Shown: positions 33,599 to 43,160, counted from the first letter of the stretch. The stretch: DNA of 64,000 nucleotides from Salipaludibacillus sp. CUR1 (GCF_021028955.1 NZ_JAIWPE010000020.1:1-64000); one strand, 5' to 3'. Numbers and translations are program-made. The notes: generated by a model not told the origin, from the letters alone.

Positions 33599-34765
33599 TC
33601 ACCTGCTCCTTTCCAAATGATAAAGTCTCGGAGTACCTGACTGGATACCTGCCACAAGAGCTACATTTGCTCTGGTTACAAAAATCTGGGTTCGAAAACT
33701 GTAAACCACGCTCTGGCCAGTCAGCCTTTCTGACTCGCTGTTTTTCTTTAACATGCCATAATAATCAATATTTTCAAGGGAAGGCGGAACAGCGTCCAGT
33801 CTGTTGTCAAAGATGGTCTCTGGCCGGCTCCCGACAAATGCGCCTGTCACCTGCCCGCGTACGTAAAAACCTCCACCGATCACGTAAGCATGTTCCTTAT
33901 CTTCGTGGGATACCTCGCTCACATAAATCATCGCCGGCTTTTCAGGAAGTGTAACTTTGCTGTGAAGAGGGGTCGTCCCTGTGAGCGCATGACCGGGTTC
34001 CCCGTGGGTCACCCCATGCCCCTCTAATATAGGCGTGGTTTCAGAACAAGTCGCACTCGGACCGTTCACATGCCTCACCTTTACTCCTTCTTGTTCAAGT
34101 AAAGCCTTTGCTTTTAAAAGAGTTTGAAAATTATGGGTCGGTGAAAAACCAGTTTGCTCATCATTTAACATAAAGTTGGGAAATGAAGTCACTCCCACTA
34201 CTTCTATACCTTCCAGTGTGATAAGTTCTTTAAGCTCATCCCGAAGCCCCTTAAGTTGAAACCCGCCTTCCTGACCAGGGAAAACTATATCTCCTTCATC
34301 TATTACCCTGAGAATAACTGGCTGGCACATATGAGCCTTCAAAGCCGCCTCAGATAATTGTTTTGCCCGAGCAACAGAAAATAAAGTCACAACTTCCGGC
34401 TTCCAACGGAGGACTTCTTCCCATTCATGTTTTCCGGGTTGTACAAGGTGACCAATATTCCCTATCTTGATCCCTGCTTCGTGAAGGATTTTTCCTTCGT
34501 TGAACTCCACTGCTACCGCTTTTTCAATACCATTGTCACGAATCCACCTGGCAATCTGAGGCAACCTTCCAATTTGTTTACTCATAAAATAGAGTTCGAG
34601 ATTATTCTTTTCAGCATCTGATGCCAGGGAGCGGACATTACTGGCCAGCATATCCAGATCAATAACGTAAGTGTTCGGTGGAATAGTTCCGTTTTGATGC
34701 ATAGCTGCCCCTGTTTCTGCAAGGCCGGGGTTCAGCTCTCTGACTTTATCTAAAAACACATTCAT
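33599..34765 (-). CDS. yhfX: YhfX, alanine-racemase-like PLP protein
   Basis: 388 residues. An alanine-racemase N-terminal barrel (TYVIDLDMLASNVRSLASDAEKN, LYFMSKQIG with the likely PLP Lys) and a second domain. Members bind pyridoxal phosphate and could be racemases or decarboxylase-like; the E. coli protein is uncharacterised. ATG close behind AGGAGG; a GTG six bases later has better spacing. Between yhfS and yhfW. Confidence 0.85.
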   Translation of the reverse strand: MNVFLDKVRELNPGLAETGAAMHQNGTIPPNTYVIDLDMLASNVRSLASDAEKNNLELYFMSKQIGRLPQIARWIRDNGIEKAVAVEFNEGKILHEAGIKIGNIGHLVQPGKHEWEEVLRWKPEVVTLFSVARAKQLSEAALKAHMCQPVILRVIDEGDIVFPGQEGGFQLKGLRDELKELITLEGIEVVGVTSFPNFMLNDEQTGFSPTHNFQTLLKAKALLEQEGVKVRHVNGPSATCSETTPILEGHGVTHGEPGHALTGTTPLHSKVTLPEKPAMIYVSEVSHEDKEHAYVIGGGFYVRGQVTGAFVGSRPETIFDNRLDAVPPSLENIDYYGMLKKNSESERLTGQSVVYSFRTQIFVTRANVALVAGIQSGTPRLYHLERSR

Positions 34766-34779
34766 CCACCTCCTGACTT

Positions 34780-35907
34780 TTATCGTTTAACATTCGCTAA
34801 TGCTTTTTCAAGAATCGACAAGATATGATCCGCATCAGATTTCATTGGATTAATTCTAATCCCGTGATCTTTTAATCGAGGATCGCTTTCAATAAAGCTC
34901 CCTGACGGCTTATAAATAAGAGGTAAAATCTCATATTTTGATTCAGCTCCAATGGGTTTGTTAGCCGCGCCAAACGCCACACTCGCTTCAATCACCTCTT
35001 TAGCCACAGGTTCCTTAAATGTAAGCAGAACATTTTTTGATTGGGCATTTGTCAGCTGAACACTCTCGACACCGGAGAGCCCCCCTCCTTTAAGCTTTTT
35101 ATACAACTCAGTAACCTGAGCATTCTGAACTGCCAGAGAAACAGGCGCTAACGTCATCATTCTCAGAAGATCAAGCGCTTCAAACCCTTGTACTTGGCCG
35201 CCTCCGGAGTAATTTCTCTCACGTACAGTTTTTATTCCCTTCTCTAAACCTGCAATGACTCCGACACCTTCAGGCCCCAGCACTTTAAACCCTGAAAAAG
35301 TAGCATAATCTGCCCCGTACTCAACGCCAATCCCTGGTGTTTTCATAGCACAATAGTTATCATCAGTGACTATCGTCAGATCAGGGCGATGGTCTTTTAC
35401 CAGTTGAATCACCCGCTTGATATCATAATTATCAGACGGCTGCTGTCTGGCGTGCTGAATATAAAAAACTTTTGCCTCTTTTGAAGTCTTATCGTTTTTT
35501 AGAAAATCGGTTAAACGATTTAAATTATTAAAATCTGTTTTTATCGTTTTCAAGCCGAGCATCCTGAGTGTTTCTTTCGTAGTGTTATAGGCAGGGGCTT
35601 CATGAATAATCATTGTATCTCCCGGGTGAAGCAGAACACTGAGCAGCGTCCTTATACCTCCGGTTCCCGAACCGCGGACAAGAACGGCGGCTTCTGCTTC
35701 AAAGAAATCCGCCAGCACTTGTTCAGCTTTAGCGGTTGTTTCAGGCCGTTTATATTGAGGGTGTAATCCTAAATCACCATATGACATAAATGAATTTCCA
35801 TCAAAATACCTGCTGATAGACTTAACAAATTTGAACTGTTTCTTCATAGCTTCTTCCATAGACATTACTGGAAGAAGCGATTGGTTTTCTGGTTGATGGC
35901 TGCTCAT
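34780..35907 (-). CDS. yhfS: YhfS, PLP-dependent aminotransferase-like protein
   Basis: About 375 residues from the ATG preceded by GAGGTG. Fold-type I PLP enzyme of the Cys/Met-metabolism or threonine-aldolase-like kind: LVRGSGTGGIRTLLS binds the cofactor phosphate, TIVTDDNYCAM holds the Asp that contacts the pyridine N, and ATFSGFKVLGPEGVG holds the likely Schiff-base Lys. Substrate unknown. Ten bases after php. Confidence 0.85.
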   Translation of the reverse strand: MSSHQPENQSLLPVMSMEEAMKKQFKFVKSISRYFDGNSFMSYGDLGLHPQYKRPETTAKAEQVLADFFEAEAAVLVRGSGTGGIRTLLSVLLHPGDTMIIHEAPAYNTTKETLRMLGLKTIKTDFNNLNRLTDFLKNDKTSKEAKVFYIQHARQQPSDNYDIKRVIQLVKDHRPDLTIVTDDNYCAMKTPGIGVEYGADYATFSGFKVLGPEGVGVIAGLEKGIKTVRERNYSGGGQVQGFEALDLLRMMTLAPVSLAVQNAQVTELYKKLKGGGLSGVESVQLTNAQSKNVLLTFKEPVAKEVIEASVAFGAANKPIGAESKYEILPLIYKPSGSFIESDPRLKDHGIRINPMKSDADHILSILEKALANVKR

Positions 35908-35917
35908 CCTGTTCACC

Positions 35918-36832
35918 TCATTTATTTATTGAAAAAGCACGGGCAGGGTTTTTCACCAGCAGTTTATGAATAAGGGTATCATCTGCCCCTTTCTTCTTAA
36001 ATTCAGGGATAAAATAGTCGAGGACAAGTCCGTACCCTGGACCGTTATACTTTTTCCAGTGGGATTTCCTTGTCAGGTCTGCTGAAAGAAGAATCTGATC
36101 TTCGCAGCCTGCCTCGACAAACTTAATTAAAGAAGCCATTCTATCACTATCAGGCCGGTAATTGGTTTTACCAATGGTATCGAAACCTATATAAGTCCCG
36201 GTTTTCAGTACTTCAAGAACTTCTTCGTCATCAGGATTAAGATCCTGGTGACCGATGATAATCTGTTCAGGCGGGAGACCGAGCTTATCAAATAACATCA
36301 TTTGTTTTTTTCCTAAAGTTCCAAGAGTAGTGTGAGTAGTAACCGGCAATCCTGTCACCAGCCCTGCTTTGGCTGCCCCAGTCAGAAGCTCTTTCTCCAC
36401 AGGTTTCATTTCATTTTTGCTCGTTCCTACTTCCCCTATAATACCTGGATAGATAGATGTTCCTTCAATTCCTTCTTCCGCTTCTTTAATGAAATGTTCA
36501 GCAAAACGTTCAGCTTCCCATCCCTGTGCAAAAGAAGGGATGAACGGGTCCTTATAGAACCCGGTACACGCGACTATATGGACATCGGCTGCTTCGCTTA
36601 TTCTTTTAAGTCTTTCTGCATCCCTGCCCATTCCATCATTTGTCACTTCAATGATAGCTTCGCCCCCGGACTTAGCAAAAGCTTTAACTTCTTCGATCGC
36701 GCCCTCTTCATCATCAAGAATAGTATCCGGATCTTTTTTTATTCGCGACAGATCAATGGACAGATGTTCATGAGCGGCACAAATGCCCAATTCTTTACTG
36801 TCAATCCTTCCTCTGACTGTTTGTATAAACAT
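35918..36832 (-). CDS. php: Php, phosphotriesterase homology protein
   Basis: About 304 residues from the ATG after GGAGGGG; an ATG at 36853 lacks such a site. Amidohydrolase barrel with HxH in AAHEHLSID, a Glu in IIGEVGTSK where phosphotriesterase has its carboxylated Lys (as known for E. coli Php), then His in TTHTTLG and IIGHQDLN and Asp in LLSADLTRK. A binuclear zinc site is expected. The natural reaction is unknown; the neighbours suggest a phosphorylated amino-sugar or amino-acid-like substrate. Confidence 0.9.
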   Translation of the reverse strand: MFIQTVRGRIDSKELGICAAHEHLSIDLSRIKKDPDTILDDEEGAIEEVKAFAKSGGEAIIEVTNDGMGRDAERLKRISEAADVHIVACTGFYKDPFIPSFAQGWEAERFAEHFIKEAEEGIEGTSIYPGIIGEVGTSKNEMKPVEKELLTGAAKAGLVTGLPVTTHTTLGTLGKKQMMLFDKLGLPPEQIIIGHQDLNPDDEEVLEVLKTGTYIGFDTIGKTNYRPDSDRMASLIKFVEAGCEDQILLSADLTRKSHWKKYNGPGYGLVLDYFIPEFKKKGADDTLIHKLLVKNPARAFSINK

Positions 36833-36869
36833 GGTGTCCCCTCCAGAATTCATAGTTTTGCTATATGAG

Positions 36870-38153
36870 TTACATTAAGCCTATTAACGCCAGAATGTTC
36901 GCAATGATACCAACTGCAATAGCACCTACCGGACCTACAGCCACACGGACAACTGGACGCCCTGCAGCTTCGTTAAGCAAATAGAAGCCTGCGATAATAA
37001 AGAAGCCCAATCCCGGTGCAATAGCATTCGCTGCGTTAGCTCCGCCGATTAGCAGCGCAACTTCCAGCAAACGGGTCATAGCACTTCTAATGTTTTCTCC
37101 AGAGTTTCGTATTCCAGGGTAACGGTCAAGGAAACGCGCAATTGAACTGAGCAGCAATACTTCCAGAATAATGACGACAAACCCTAATCCAAGTGCCAGC
37201 CATACGTTTGGTACAAAGAATCCGACTACAAAGACGAGAGTAAACCCAACCGGGCTGTAGACACCTGTAGCTATTGCCGTACTGGCCACAAGCGGAATAA
37301 AGCCGATCGCTCTTGCAGCTGCTGCAAAGCCTGCATCATTAATTTGGCCTTCCGACAGCAACGTTAATGATATAGGGTCACCGGCCATAATAAAGGCGTT
37401 AGTTCCAGCAGCAATCAGAGCCCCTAGAGCTGCGAGTACAAACATATTCTTCCTGATATTTTTCACCTTTTCACTGAACATACTGGCGAGATCCACCCCG
37501 CTGCTGTCCTCATCCCTTTTTTCGTTCATCGCAAAAATCAACAGGAAAACCATACCGACAATAAGGGCCATCCCTTCCTGGTTTAAAACTACTTCTGTCC
37601 CTCCAATGGTTAATAGACCCGTTTCATTAAACCAGACAGCAATTTGCCGGACGAGTGCGGCTATCAGAAAAGTGATTACACCTTTTTTCACACTGAACTG
37701 AAACGCTATCGCCAAGGCGGGGAAAGCCATAAAGGTGACAATAACAGGCGCCCCTATCATTTCCATTTCTTCAAGGAAATTGATTGGCAAATACTCGAAC
37801 ATGTTCACAAAACCCTCGAGACCGATAAGAAGACCCGCGCCGTATAAGCCGCCCACAGCTGCGGCCACTGGCGTTCCCCATTTATTTTTAGGAGTCATCA
37901 GGCCGATAATATCTGTCCCAAGTAAAATACTATGAACAAGAATAATAGCTGCGGTGAGTGTAAATGGAATACCAAAACCTATAACCAGACCAAAACTCAT
38001 GGCGAAGGCTGTAAGTCCTAAATCCCGCCGGCTGAGACGCCCTTCTATGTGTTCTCCCACAATAGGACGTAGACCGTCATTAAATACTGCAATATTTCTG
38101 TTAGCTAAAACAGCTGCGAGCGCACCAATTAAAACTATTAAGATCATTTCCAT
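36870..38153 (-). CDS. yhfT: YhfT membrane protein, probable transporter
   Basis: 427 residues with about eleven hydrophobic helices and few charged loops, matching the length and type of E. coli YhfT (434). Repeated Gly-rich helices (ALIAAGTNAFIMAG, GGANAANAIAPGLGFF) hint at an inverted-repeat carrier fold. Probably imports the substrate of the operon. ATG after GGGAGCGG. Confidence 0.87.
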   Translation of the reverse strand: MEMILIVLIGALAAVLANRNIAVFNDGLRPIVGEHIEGRLSRRDLGLTAFAMSFGLVIGFGIPFTLTAAIILVHSILLGTDIIGLMTPKNKWGTPVAAAVGGLYGAGLLIGLEGFVNMFEYLPINFLEEMEMIGAPVIVTFMAFPALAIAFQFSVKKGVITFLIAALVRQIAVWFNETGLLTIGGTEVVLNQEGMALIVGMVFLLIFAMNEKRDEDSSGVDLASMFSEKVKNIRKNMFVLAALGALIAAGTNAFIMAGDPISLTLLSEGQINDAGFAAAARAIGFIPLVASTAIATGVYSPVGFTLVFVVGFFVPNVWLALGLGFVVIILEVLLLSSIARFLDRYPGIRNSGENIRSAMTRLLEVALLIGGANAANAIAPGLGFFIIAGFYLLNEAAGRPVVRVAVGPVGAIAVGIIANILALIGLM

Positions 38154-38175
38154 TATTATCCGCTCCCTTTAATAA

Positions 38176-38538
38176 TTAGGACTGCTTGTTTTTTAAAGCT
38201 TCAATAATCATAGGGACAGCTGTATCTTTATGATCCGAAGTAAAGCCGAACGCCTTCTTTCCATTAGCCACAGCTTTATCAATTATTTCCTTCTTTGGAG
38301 GACGTCCAGGCATTGAGACTGTTTCACACTGGTCCCCACCAAGCATTGCCATAGCCATAGCCAGCGCACCTCCCCCGCCTGTGTGGCAAGCACCGATATA
38401 ATAATCTGCCTGTCCGCTTTTAACCGCCATAGCCGCCTCTAAATCTGATTTTACAGTAGTCGTGATACCGCCATCCTGTTCCTTAACCAGCTTTTCAATG
38501 TCCTTCTTTTCTACTTGGCCGCCAATTACAATTTTCAT
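38176..38538 (-). CDS. yhfU: YhfU (DUF2620)
   Basis: 120 residues, near the 117 of E. coli YhfU. Glycine-rich motifs YYIGACHTGGGGALAMAMAMLGG and PGRPPKKE. The ATG overlaps the stop of the preceding gene (TAATG). The PTS-IIB-like open (IVIGGQVEKKDIEKLVKEQ) suggests a small nucleotide- or phosphate-binding fold; role unknown. Confidence 0.87.
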   Translation of the reverse strand: MKIVIGGQVEKKDIEKLVKEQDGGITTTVKSDLEAAMAVKSGQADYYIGACHTGGGGALAMAMAMLGGDQCETVSMPGRPPKKEIIDKAVANGKKAFGFTSDHKDTAVPMIIEALKNKQS

Positions 38539-38921
38539 TAGTTATCCCCTCCTAAATAATGTGTAAAAATAGTCGTATAGTGAAGCTGTAAATATTCCTT
38601 TTCTTCCTGCGGGAGCGGACGCCCCCAGTCTTTCTCCACTTCGGATACTGCAGCAACCGCTTCAGAAAAGAAGGGCGACGTTTGCACTTCTTTAAACAAT
38701 TCTTGTGGAGGCGCTTTCAATTTTTCTTTCTTGTCAACCCTCGTTAATGCCATTGGCAAATGAGTAAAAAGCATTTGAGACTGTTCGATTTCATCAGCAG
38801 ATAAGTCCAGTGTCTGTACCAGCCGGTCAAACGCTTTGACAGTAACCCTTACAGCTTCAGTGTTGACTGTGCCGCTCTCCTCTAAAAGCTTAAGCCTCGT
38901 GGTCAACTCTTCTTTTTTCAT
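38538..38921 (-). CDS. yhfY: PRD-like protein (YhfY)
   Basis: About 127 residues from the ATG eight bases after AAGGGG. All-helical with the PTS regulation domain pattern (LFTHLPMALTRVDKKEKL, YLQLHYTTIF); PRDs normally are phosphorylated by PTS proteins at conserved His. One likely His lies in THLP and another in QLHY. A regulatory subunit for the operon is likely. First gene downstream of the second YhfZ-type palindrome. Confidence 0.8.
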   Translation of the reverse strand: MKKEELTTRLKLLEESGTVNTEAVRVTVKAFDRLVQTLDLSADEIEQSQMLFTHLPMALTRVDKKEKLKAPPQELFKEVQTSPFFSEAVAAVSEVEKDWGRPLPQEEKEYLQLHYTTIFTHYLGGDN

Positions 38922-38952
38922 TTGAAACACCCCTTTATAAGGATAATCAATA

Positions 38953-38966
38953 TACAGTATTTTGTA
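38953..38966. promoter_or_regulatory. Operator-like palindrome 2 (inside the yhf cluster)
   Basis: TACAGTATTTTGTA, reverse complement TACAAAATACTGTA, differs by one base from the site before yhfZ. It lies between yhfZ and yhfY, about 35 bp before the yhfY start. Confidence 0.65.
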
Positions 38967-38984
38967 TATTTTAGGTAAAAAACT

Positions 38985-39917
38985 TTAATATTGGGGAAAC
39001 ATGTCTTCATTTTCAACTTTCTTCTGAATATCACAAATAAACTGTGAAGGAATTTTCCCAAAAATTGATTTAATATCCTCACGGCTTGATTCAATGACGA
39101 TGGATGCTTCACTGACTTTTTTAGAATGTTTAATTGAAGCCTGCGCCTTAACAGGAACGGAAGGATAAAGATCAAATGACAGATTCTCATCACTGTTCCA
39201 TACTGCAGCATCTATCTTTTTACTTTTTAGCATTTTAAACATTTGCATATAATTAACGTCTTTCAACTCAACATCAAGTCCCTGGCATTCATATTCAGTA
39301 ATAATAGCCTGGTCCATGGAAGAATAATCGATCCCCACTTTCATACCTGATCTTAATTCTTTTTCCTCAGGTGAAGCGAAAAAAACCCGGTGGCTTGTAA
39401 CATAGGTCTTCTCCCCTAAAGACATGATAATCTCCAGGTTGTCTGACTGAGCACATGCTTTCTCAGCTGCCATTTTTGATACGATAGCAAAATCATAGCG
39501 GTTAGCAAGCACAGCCTGCAAACGGTGATTAGCCCCCCGCATAAATGCAAGATTTCCCCGGTACCCTGACTGGTCAAGAGCTTTTAATACTCCTGTTGCT
39601 AATCCCTCATATTTCTTTGAATATGGTAAGGGCATCGCCCCGATTATCGGTCCTATTCCGGCAATATCCATAAGCATATCAGCATCGCGCCTGATCAAGT
39701 AGGTACCTTGATAACCTTTAGTTTCAAGAGTAATCGCCCCCATCTCCTGAAGAAGCTTTAACGCGCCTTGAACTGTGCCTCTTCCAAGAGAAAGATCTTC
39801 TACGAAATCACTGACCCTTGGAATCCGCGACGGGACGTCCAGCTTAAGTAATGCCTCGGCAATATGTTTGGCAGCAAGACCATTTTTAGAGTATAATTTT
39901 TCGTGTTTTCCAGCCAT
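38985..39917 (-). CDS. yhfZ: YhfZ transcriptional regulator
   Basis: 310 residues (E. coli YhfZ 301). A GntR-like winged helix at residues 15-80 (IPRVSDFVEDLSLGRGTVQGALKLLQEMG) followed by a periplasmic-binding-protein-like effector domain (LKALDQSGYRGNLAFMRGANHRLQAV, GMKVGIDYSSMDQAI). First gene of the cluster. A palindrome precedes it and a near-identical one precedes yhfY, so autoregulation and control of the operon is likely. Confidence 0.88.
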   Translation of the reverse strand: MAGKHEKLYSKNGLAAKHIAEALLKLDVPSRIPRVSDFVEDLSLGRGTVQGALKLLQEMGAITLETKGYQGTYLIRRDADMLMDIAGIGPIIGAMPLPYSKKYEGLATGVLKALDQSGYRGNLAFMRGANHRLQAVLANRYDFAIVSKMAAEKACAQSDNLEIIMSLGEKTYVTSHRVFFASPEEKELRSGMKVGIDYSSMDQAIITEYECQGLDVELKDVNYMQMFKMLKSKKIDAAVWNSDENLSFDLYPSVPVKAQASIKHSKKVSEASIVIESSREDIKSIFGKIPSQFICDIQKKVENEDMFPQY

Positions 39918-39999
39918 AACTTAAACTCCTTCAACGCGTGTCGTCTTTGCAGCTTGCTGTGTTTATTAAATGCCCTAAGCGAGGGTCACCCAAAGCTTG

Positions 40000-40013
40000 T
40001 ACAAAATATTGTA
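40000..40013. promoter_or_regulatory. Operator-like palindrome 1 (before yhfZ)
   Basis: TACAAAATATTGTA, about 85 bp upstream of the yhfZ start. Confidence 0.65.
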
Positions 40014-40161
40014 TATTATAATCGTACACTATTTAAGCTGGCGCCGCAACCTTATAAAGCGTTTTCATTTATTTGGCAGGCGGCAAACAGCTGCTTACGC
40101 TACAGTCAACCGCCTGATTTTATAAAGTACTTAAAGCTGCATTTGCCAATCAGCCAATTAT

Positions 40162-41733
40162 TTACTCTTTAATAGATTGGTAGACAGTATCAGTTATGTT
40201 TCTGCTGAGAGGGCCCGTACTGAAATAAGAACCAGAGGAAATTGTCCCCATATTTTGCTTATTAGTAAGGATAATAATCTGGAGCTGCTCTGCAGGGTCA
40301 AAAATAACCTGGGTTCGGGTAAAACCTGTATGTCCAAATGCCTCAGAGTTTCTTTCGTCACCCATATACCAGCGTGAATCAACTTCCCAGCCGTACCCGT
40401 GTCCTGACCTCTGCGGTGAAGTGAATTGCTCTACTACTGGATGAGAATAGAGTTTATTGTTACCATACCCTCCTCCATTAAGCATTAACTGACCGAGTAC
40501 TGATAAATCCCTGGCCGTGGAAAACAACCCTGCATGCCCTGCCACTCCTTCATTCGCATAGAAACTTTTTCCATCATTTACTTCGCCGGTCAGAGTATAG
40601 TCTCTCCAGCTGTCGAACGCCTCTAAATCTACATCTACCTTATAACCAAAATCAGGGTCGTGCACCATTTTGTATTCATATGGATTCCCCCAAGAAGTAG
40701 ACGCAATCCGGTCCGTGAAATCAGACGAAGGTGTAAATTGAGTATCTTTCAACTCTATTGTTTTATAAATGTCCTCCTCGAGGTACTGATTCAGCTTCTG
40801 CCCTGAAACTTCTTCAATTATAAAACCCAGCATCATAAAGCTAAAGTCGCTGTAAGCCCGGTTTGTCCCCGTCTCATAATCCAGCGGCATGCTATTAATA
40901 TAATCCAGCACACCTTCTGAGTTGTTCGCGTAATAATAAGTCGGTGCCCATGGGGTTAAACCTGAAGTATGGGTTAATAAATCTTCAATTGTTATGGCCT
41001 CTTTCCCTTCCTGTCCAAAGGCAGGAATGATATCTGCTACTTTATCTTCTACATTTAGTTTACCATCGCTCACTAACTTCATTATTCCCTGAGTAGTTCC
41101 CAGCACTTTGGTCACAGAGGCTAAATCAAAAATTGTATCAGTTTCCATTAGGCGCGGTTCTTCCAGTAACTGCCCCATATCATAATTCTGGGCATCACCA
41201 TAACTGGATTCTTTAACAATCACACCATCCTTGGCGACTAATACCACTCCCCCTGGGATAATACCATCATTAATCGACTGCTGGACAATTCCATCAATTT
41301 TATCCAATTTTTCCAAAGACATTCCTACGTCCTCTGGAGCACCTTCTTTAAGGGTTAGATAGGGTATAATCAGCTTAGGACTGAGGGCGTTATTCCTTTG
41401 AACGACTTTAAGTTCATTATCACCTTGTTTCATATACTCACTAATATCAATTTTTACAGTGTTCTGCTGTCTAAGGTTACTTGGATGAATAGCCACATCT
41501 TTCCCATTGATAGTAATGTCAAGATTATTTTTAATACGCTTACCTCTGCTTTGAAGAATCAGCTTGCCTTCACCCTTATGCCCTGCAAACTCACCTGAAT
41601 AAGTATCTCCTCTACCCTCTAACTCAATTTCAACTTGTCCGTTTAACTCAAGGACGGCAGATGACTGGACTGCATCCGTTGCGGCTGAAAAAAACGAAGC
41701 AAACACTAAACTTTGAAGTAATACGATGATCAT
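40162..41733 (-). CDS. Secreted serine hydrolase, beta-lactamase family
   Basis: 523 residues. After a signal sequence, residues about 25-125 form a small beta-rich domain. The class C beta-lactamase/DD-peptidase domain follows: SVTK (SxxK), YSDFSFMMLG (Y-x-D/N) and FGHTGFT. Such proteins act on peptidoglycan stems or as esterases. The start is odd: a GGAGG site lies eight bases before an ATG at 41753 whose frame reads ATG TTT TAA. One extra T would give MFLIKKLMIIVLLQSLVFA, a normal signal peptide in frame with this gene. The ATG at 41733 has no ribosome site. So a single-base loss or base-calling error at the A4 run 41747-41750 is likely. Confidence 0.85.
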   Translation of the reverse strand: MIIVLLQSLVFASFFSAATDAVQSSAVLELNGQVEIELEGRGDTYSGEFAGHKGEGKLILQSRGKRIKNNLDITINGKDVAIHPSNLRQQNTVKIDISEYMKQGDNELKVVQRNNALSPKLIIPYLTLKEGAPEDVGMSLEKLDKIDGIVQQSINDGIIPGGVVLVAKDGVIVKESSYGDAQNYDMGQLLEEPRLMETDTIFDLASVTKVLGTTQGIMKLVSDGKLNVEDKVADIIPAFGQEGKEAITIEDLLTHTSGLTPWAPTYYYANNSEGVLDYINSMPLDYETGTNRAYSDFSFMMLGFIIEEVSGQKLNQYLEEDIYKTIELKDTQFTPSSDFTDRIASTSWGNPYEYKMVHDPDFGYKVDVDLEAFDSWRDYTLTGEVNDGKSFYANEGVAGHAGLFSTARDLSVLGQLMLNGGGYGNNKLYSHPVVEQFTSPQRSGHGYGWEVDSRWYMGDERNSEAFGHTGFTRTQVIFDPAEQLQIIILTNKQNMGTISSGSYFSTGPLSRNITDTVYQSIKE

Positions 41734-41753
41734 TAGCTTTTTAATTAAAACAT

Positions 41754-42217
41754 AAATAACCTCCAGTTAAAGTATTCAAAAAAAAAACTCTTCACTTCTC
41801 CTTCCTATAGTATTTTAGGAAAAAAAATTTATCTTGAGTATAATCATGAAGTACACATTAAGGAAAATTTATTAGACACGGGGTGGTTAATATAACAAAA
41901 TATTTTATGTTACTGATGCAACCCGGACTCTTTAAGTTAGTGGAAAAACTGTAGTTTAATAAATGTAAAATATTATTAAAGCGCTTTCAACAGATTTCCC
42001 ACTTTCTTAGTATTCTCATCGTTAACTATCATGGTTTTTTCGAATGGCCCCCTTCTATGTTTTACGACCTATACTTGTCGCTCTGACGGTTTACTGTTCA
42101 GTTTTAAAATTGCTTTTGGTACCGTAATATCCTATAATTTACTTTGGTGATTCTGTCAATTGCCAAGGTACGCCCGCATTTTAGTTTTTACTATCTCTAG
42201 CAGAAAGAAGGATTAAA
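41754..42217. other. Intergenic with a cre-like site
   Basis: No gene. TTAAAGCGCTTTCA (41976-41989; reverse TGAAAGCGCTTTAA) matches the CcpA cre consensus TGWNANCGNTNWCA with one mismatch, between two divergent genes. Confidence 0.5.
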
Positions 42218-42874
42218 ATGAATAAAGAAAAGATTTTAGTATGTGTAAATTATGGACAGACCGGCAGAAGATTAATAAGACGAGCAGGACAGCTTTCCGG
42301 TAAATTAGGAGCGAAGTTAATCATCTTGATTATTGATACGTTGGCGGATGATGAATTTGTTTATCATAAAGAAATTGATATCTCAGTGTTTAAAGAACTT
42401 GCCAAAGCATACGAAGCGACAGTAGTTATAAAAAAAGCCAAAGCAGTAGACCTCACATCTACCATAATTAATACAGCCAAAAAGGAAAATATTTCGCAAA
42501 TTATTTTAGGTCAGACGGTTGAAAGCGTGTGGGCTTCAATATTAGGGCGCTCGTTAATTGATGTCTTGTTAAAAGAAGTCACTTCTGCTGATATTACAGT
42601 TATTCCAAGGGAGCGCTCCTCGGCCCAGGAGGAATGGGAATATGACCTGGGAACAAAGGCATTCCTGTCGGAAGAGGAAGATGGTACTTTCAACTTGCAG
42701 TTTGAAAAAGACAGGAATACTAAATATGAAGGAGTCTTTTTAAAGTCTCTGTACACGGAATTTGATAATGGAATATTTGCTTTTTTATCAGATAATGACA
42801 CGACAATGGAAGTACGTGTAATTGACGGAAAAGTATTCTCCCTAGTAGATATTGATGAAAGTGATTTAAATTAA
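42218..42874 (+). CDS. Universal-stress-protein domain of the KdpD type
   Basis: 218 residues. Residues 1-130 match the USP domain found in KdpD potassium sensors (ILVCVNYGQTGRRLIRRAGQLSGKLGAKLIILI in register; the ATP-binding ILGQTVESVWASILGRSLIDVLL). Residues 131-218 are an added beta-rich tail of unknown type. No kinase domain is present, so it is not a sensor kinase; it may bind nucleotides and modulate a partner. ATG after AAGAAGGA. Ends with its own terminator. Confidence 0.8.
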   Translation: MNKEKILVCVNYGQTGRRLIRRAGQLSGKLGAKLIILIIDTLADDEFVYHKEIDISVFKELAKAYEATVVIKKAKAVDLTSTIINTAKKENISQIILGQTVESVWASILGRSLIDVLLKEVTSADITVIPRERSSAQEEWEYDLGTKAFLSEEEDGTFNLQFEKDRNTKYEGVFLKSLYTEFDNGIFAFLSDNDTTMEVRVIDGKVFSLVDIDESDLN

Positions 42875-42930
42875 AATCAACAATTCCCCCTGAGAAAAAT
42901 TTCAGTATTTTGTTTATGTTTAAAATATAG

Positions 42931-42968
42931 AAAGTACCGGATTGATGAAGAGTCTGGTACTTTTTAAT
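42931..42968 (+). terminator. Terminator
   Basis: AAAGTACC/GGTACTTT stem then T5. Confidence 0.75.
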
Positions 42969-43095
42969 TTGCACGTTCATTTTAATAACAGCTTTTATCT
43001 ACCAACTACTTAGTTGTTAGTGTATAATCTCTTTCAGGTTTAGTTTGGAAACATTGCAAAAAAAGCATAAGGCGGGCATTTTAAAACAAAATGAG

Positions 43096-43123
43096 TTGAC
43101 TTTTTTATAAATAATATTATTTA
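43096..43123 (+). promoter_or_regulatory. Promoter with 16-bp palindrome before the PadR-like gene
   Basis: TTGACT (43096-43101) then a perfect palindrome TAAATAATATTATTTA (43108-43123) covering the spacer and -10 area; likely self-regulated. A second inverted repeat, AACTACTTAGTTGTT, lies at 43003-43020. Confidence 0.5.
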
Positions 43124-43160
43124 CTGTCTAGTAAAAATAATTACTCAGGGGGATAGTTAA

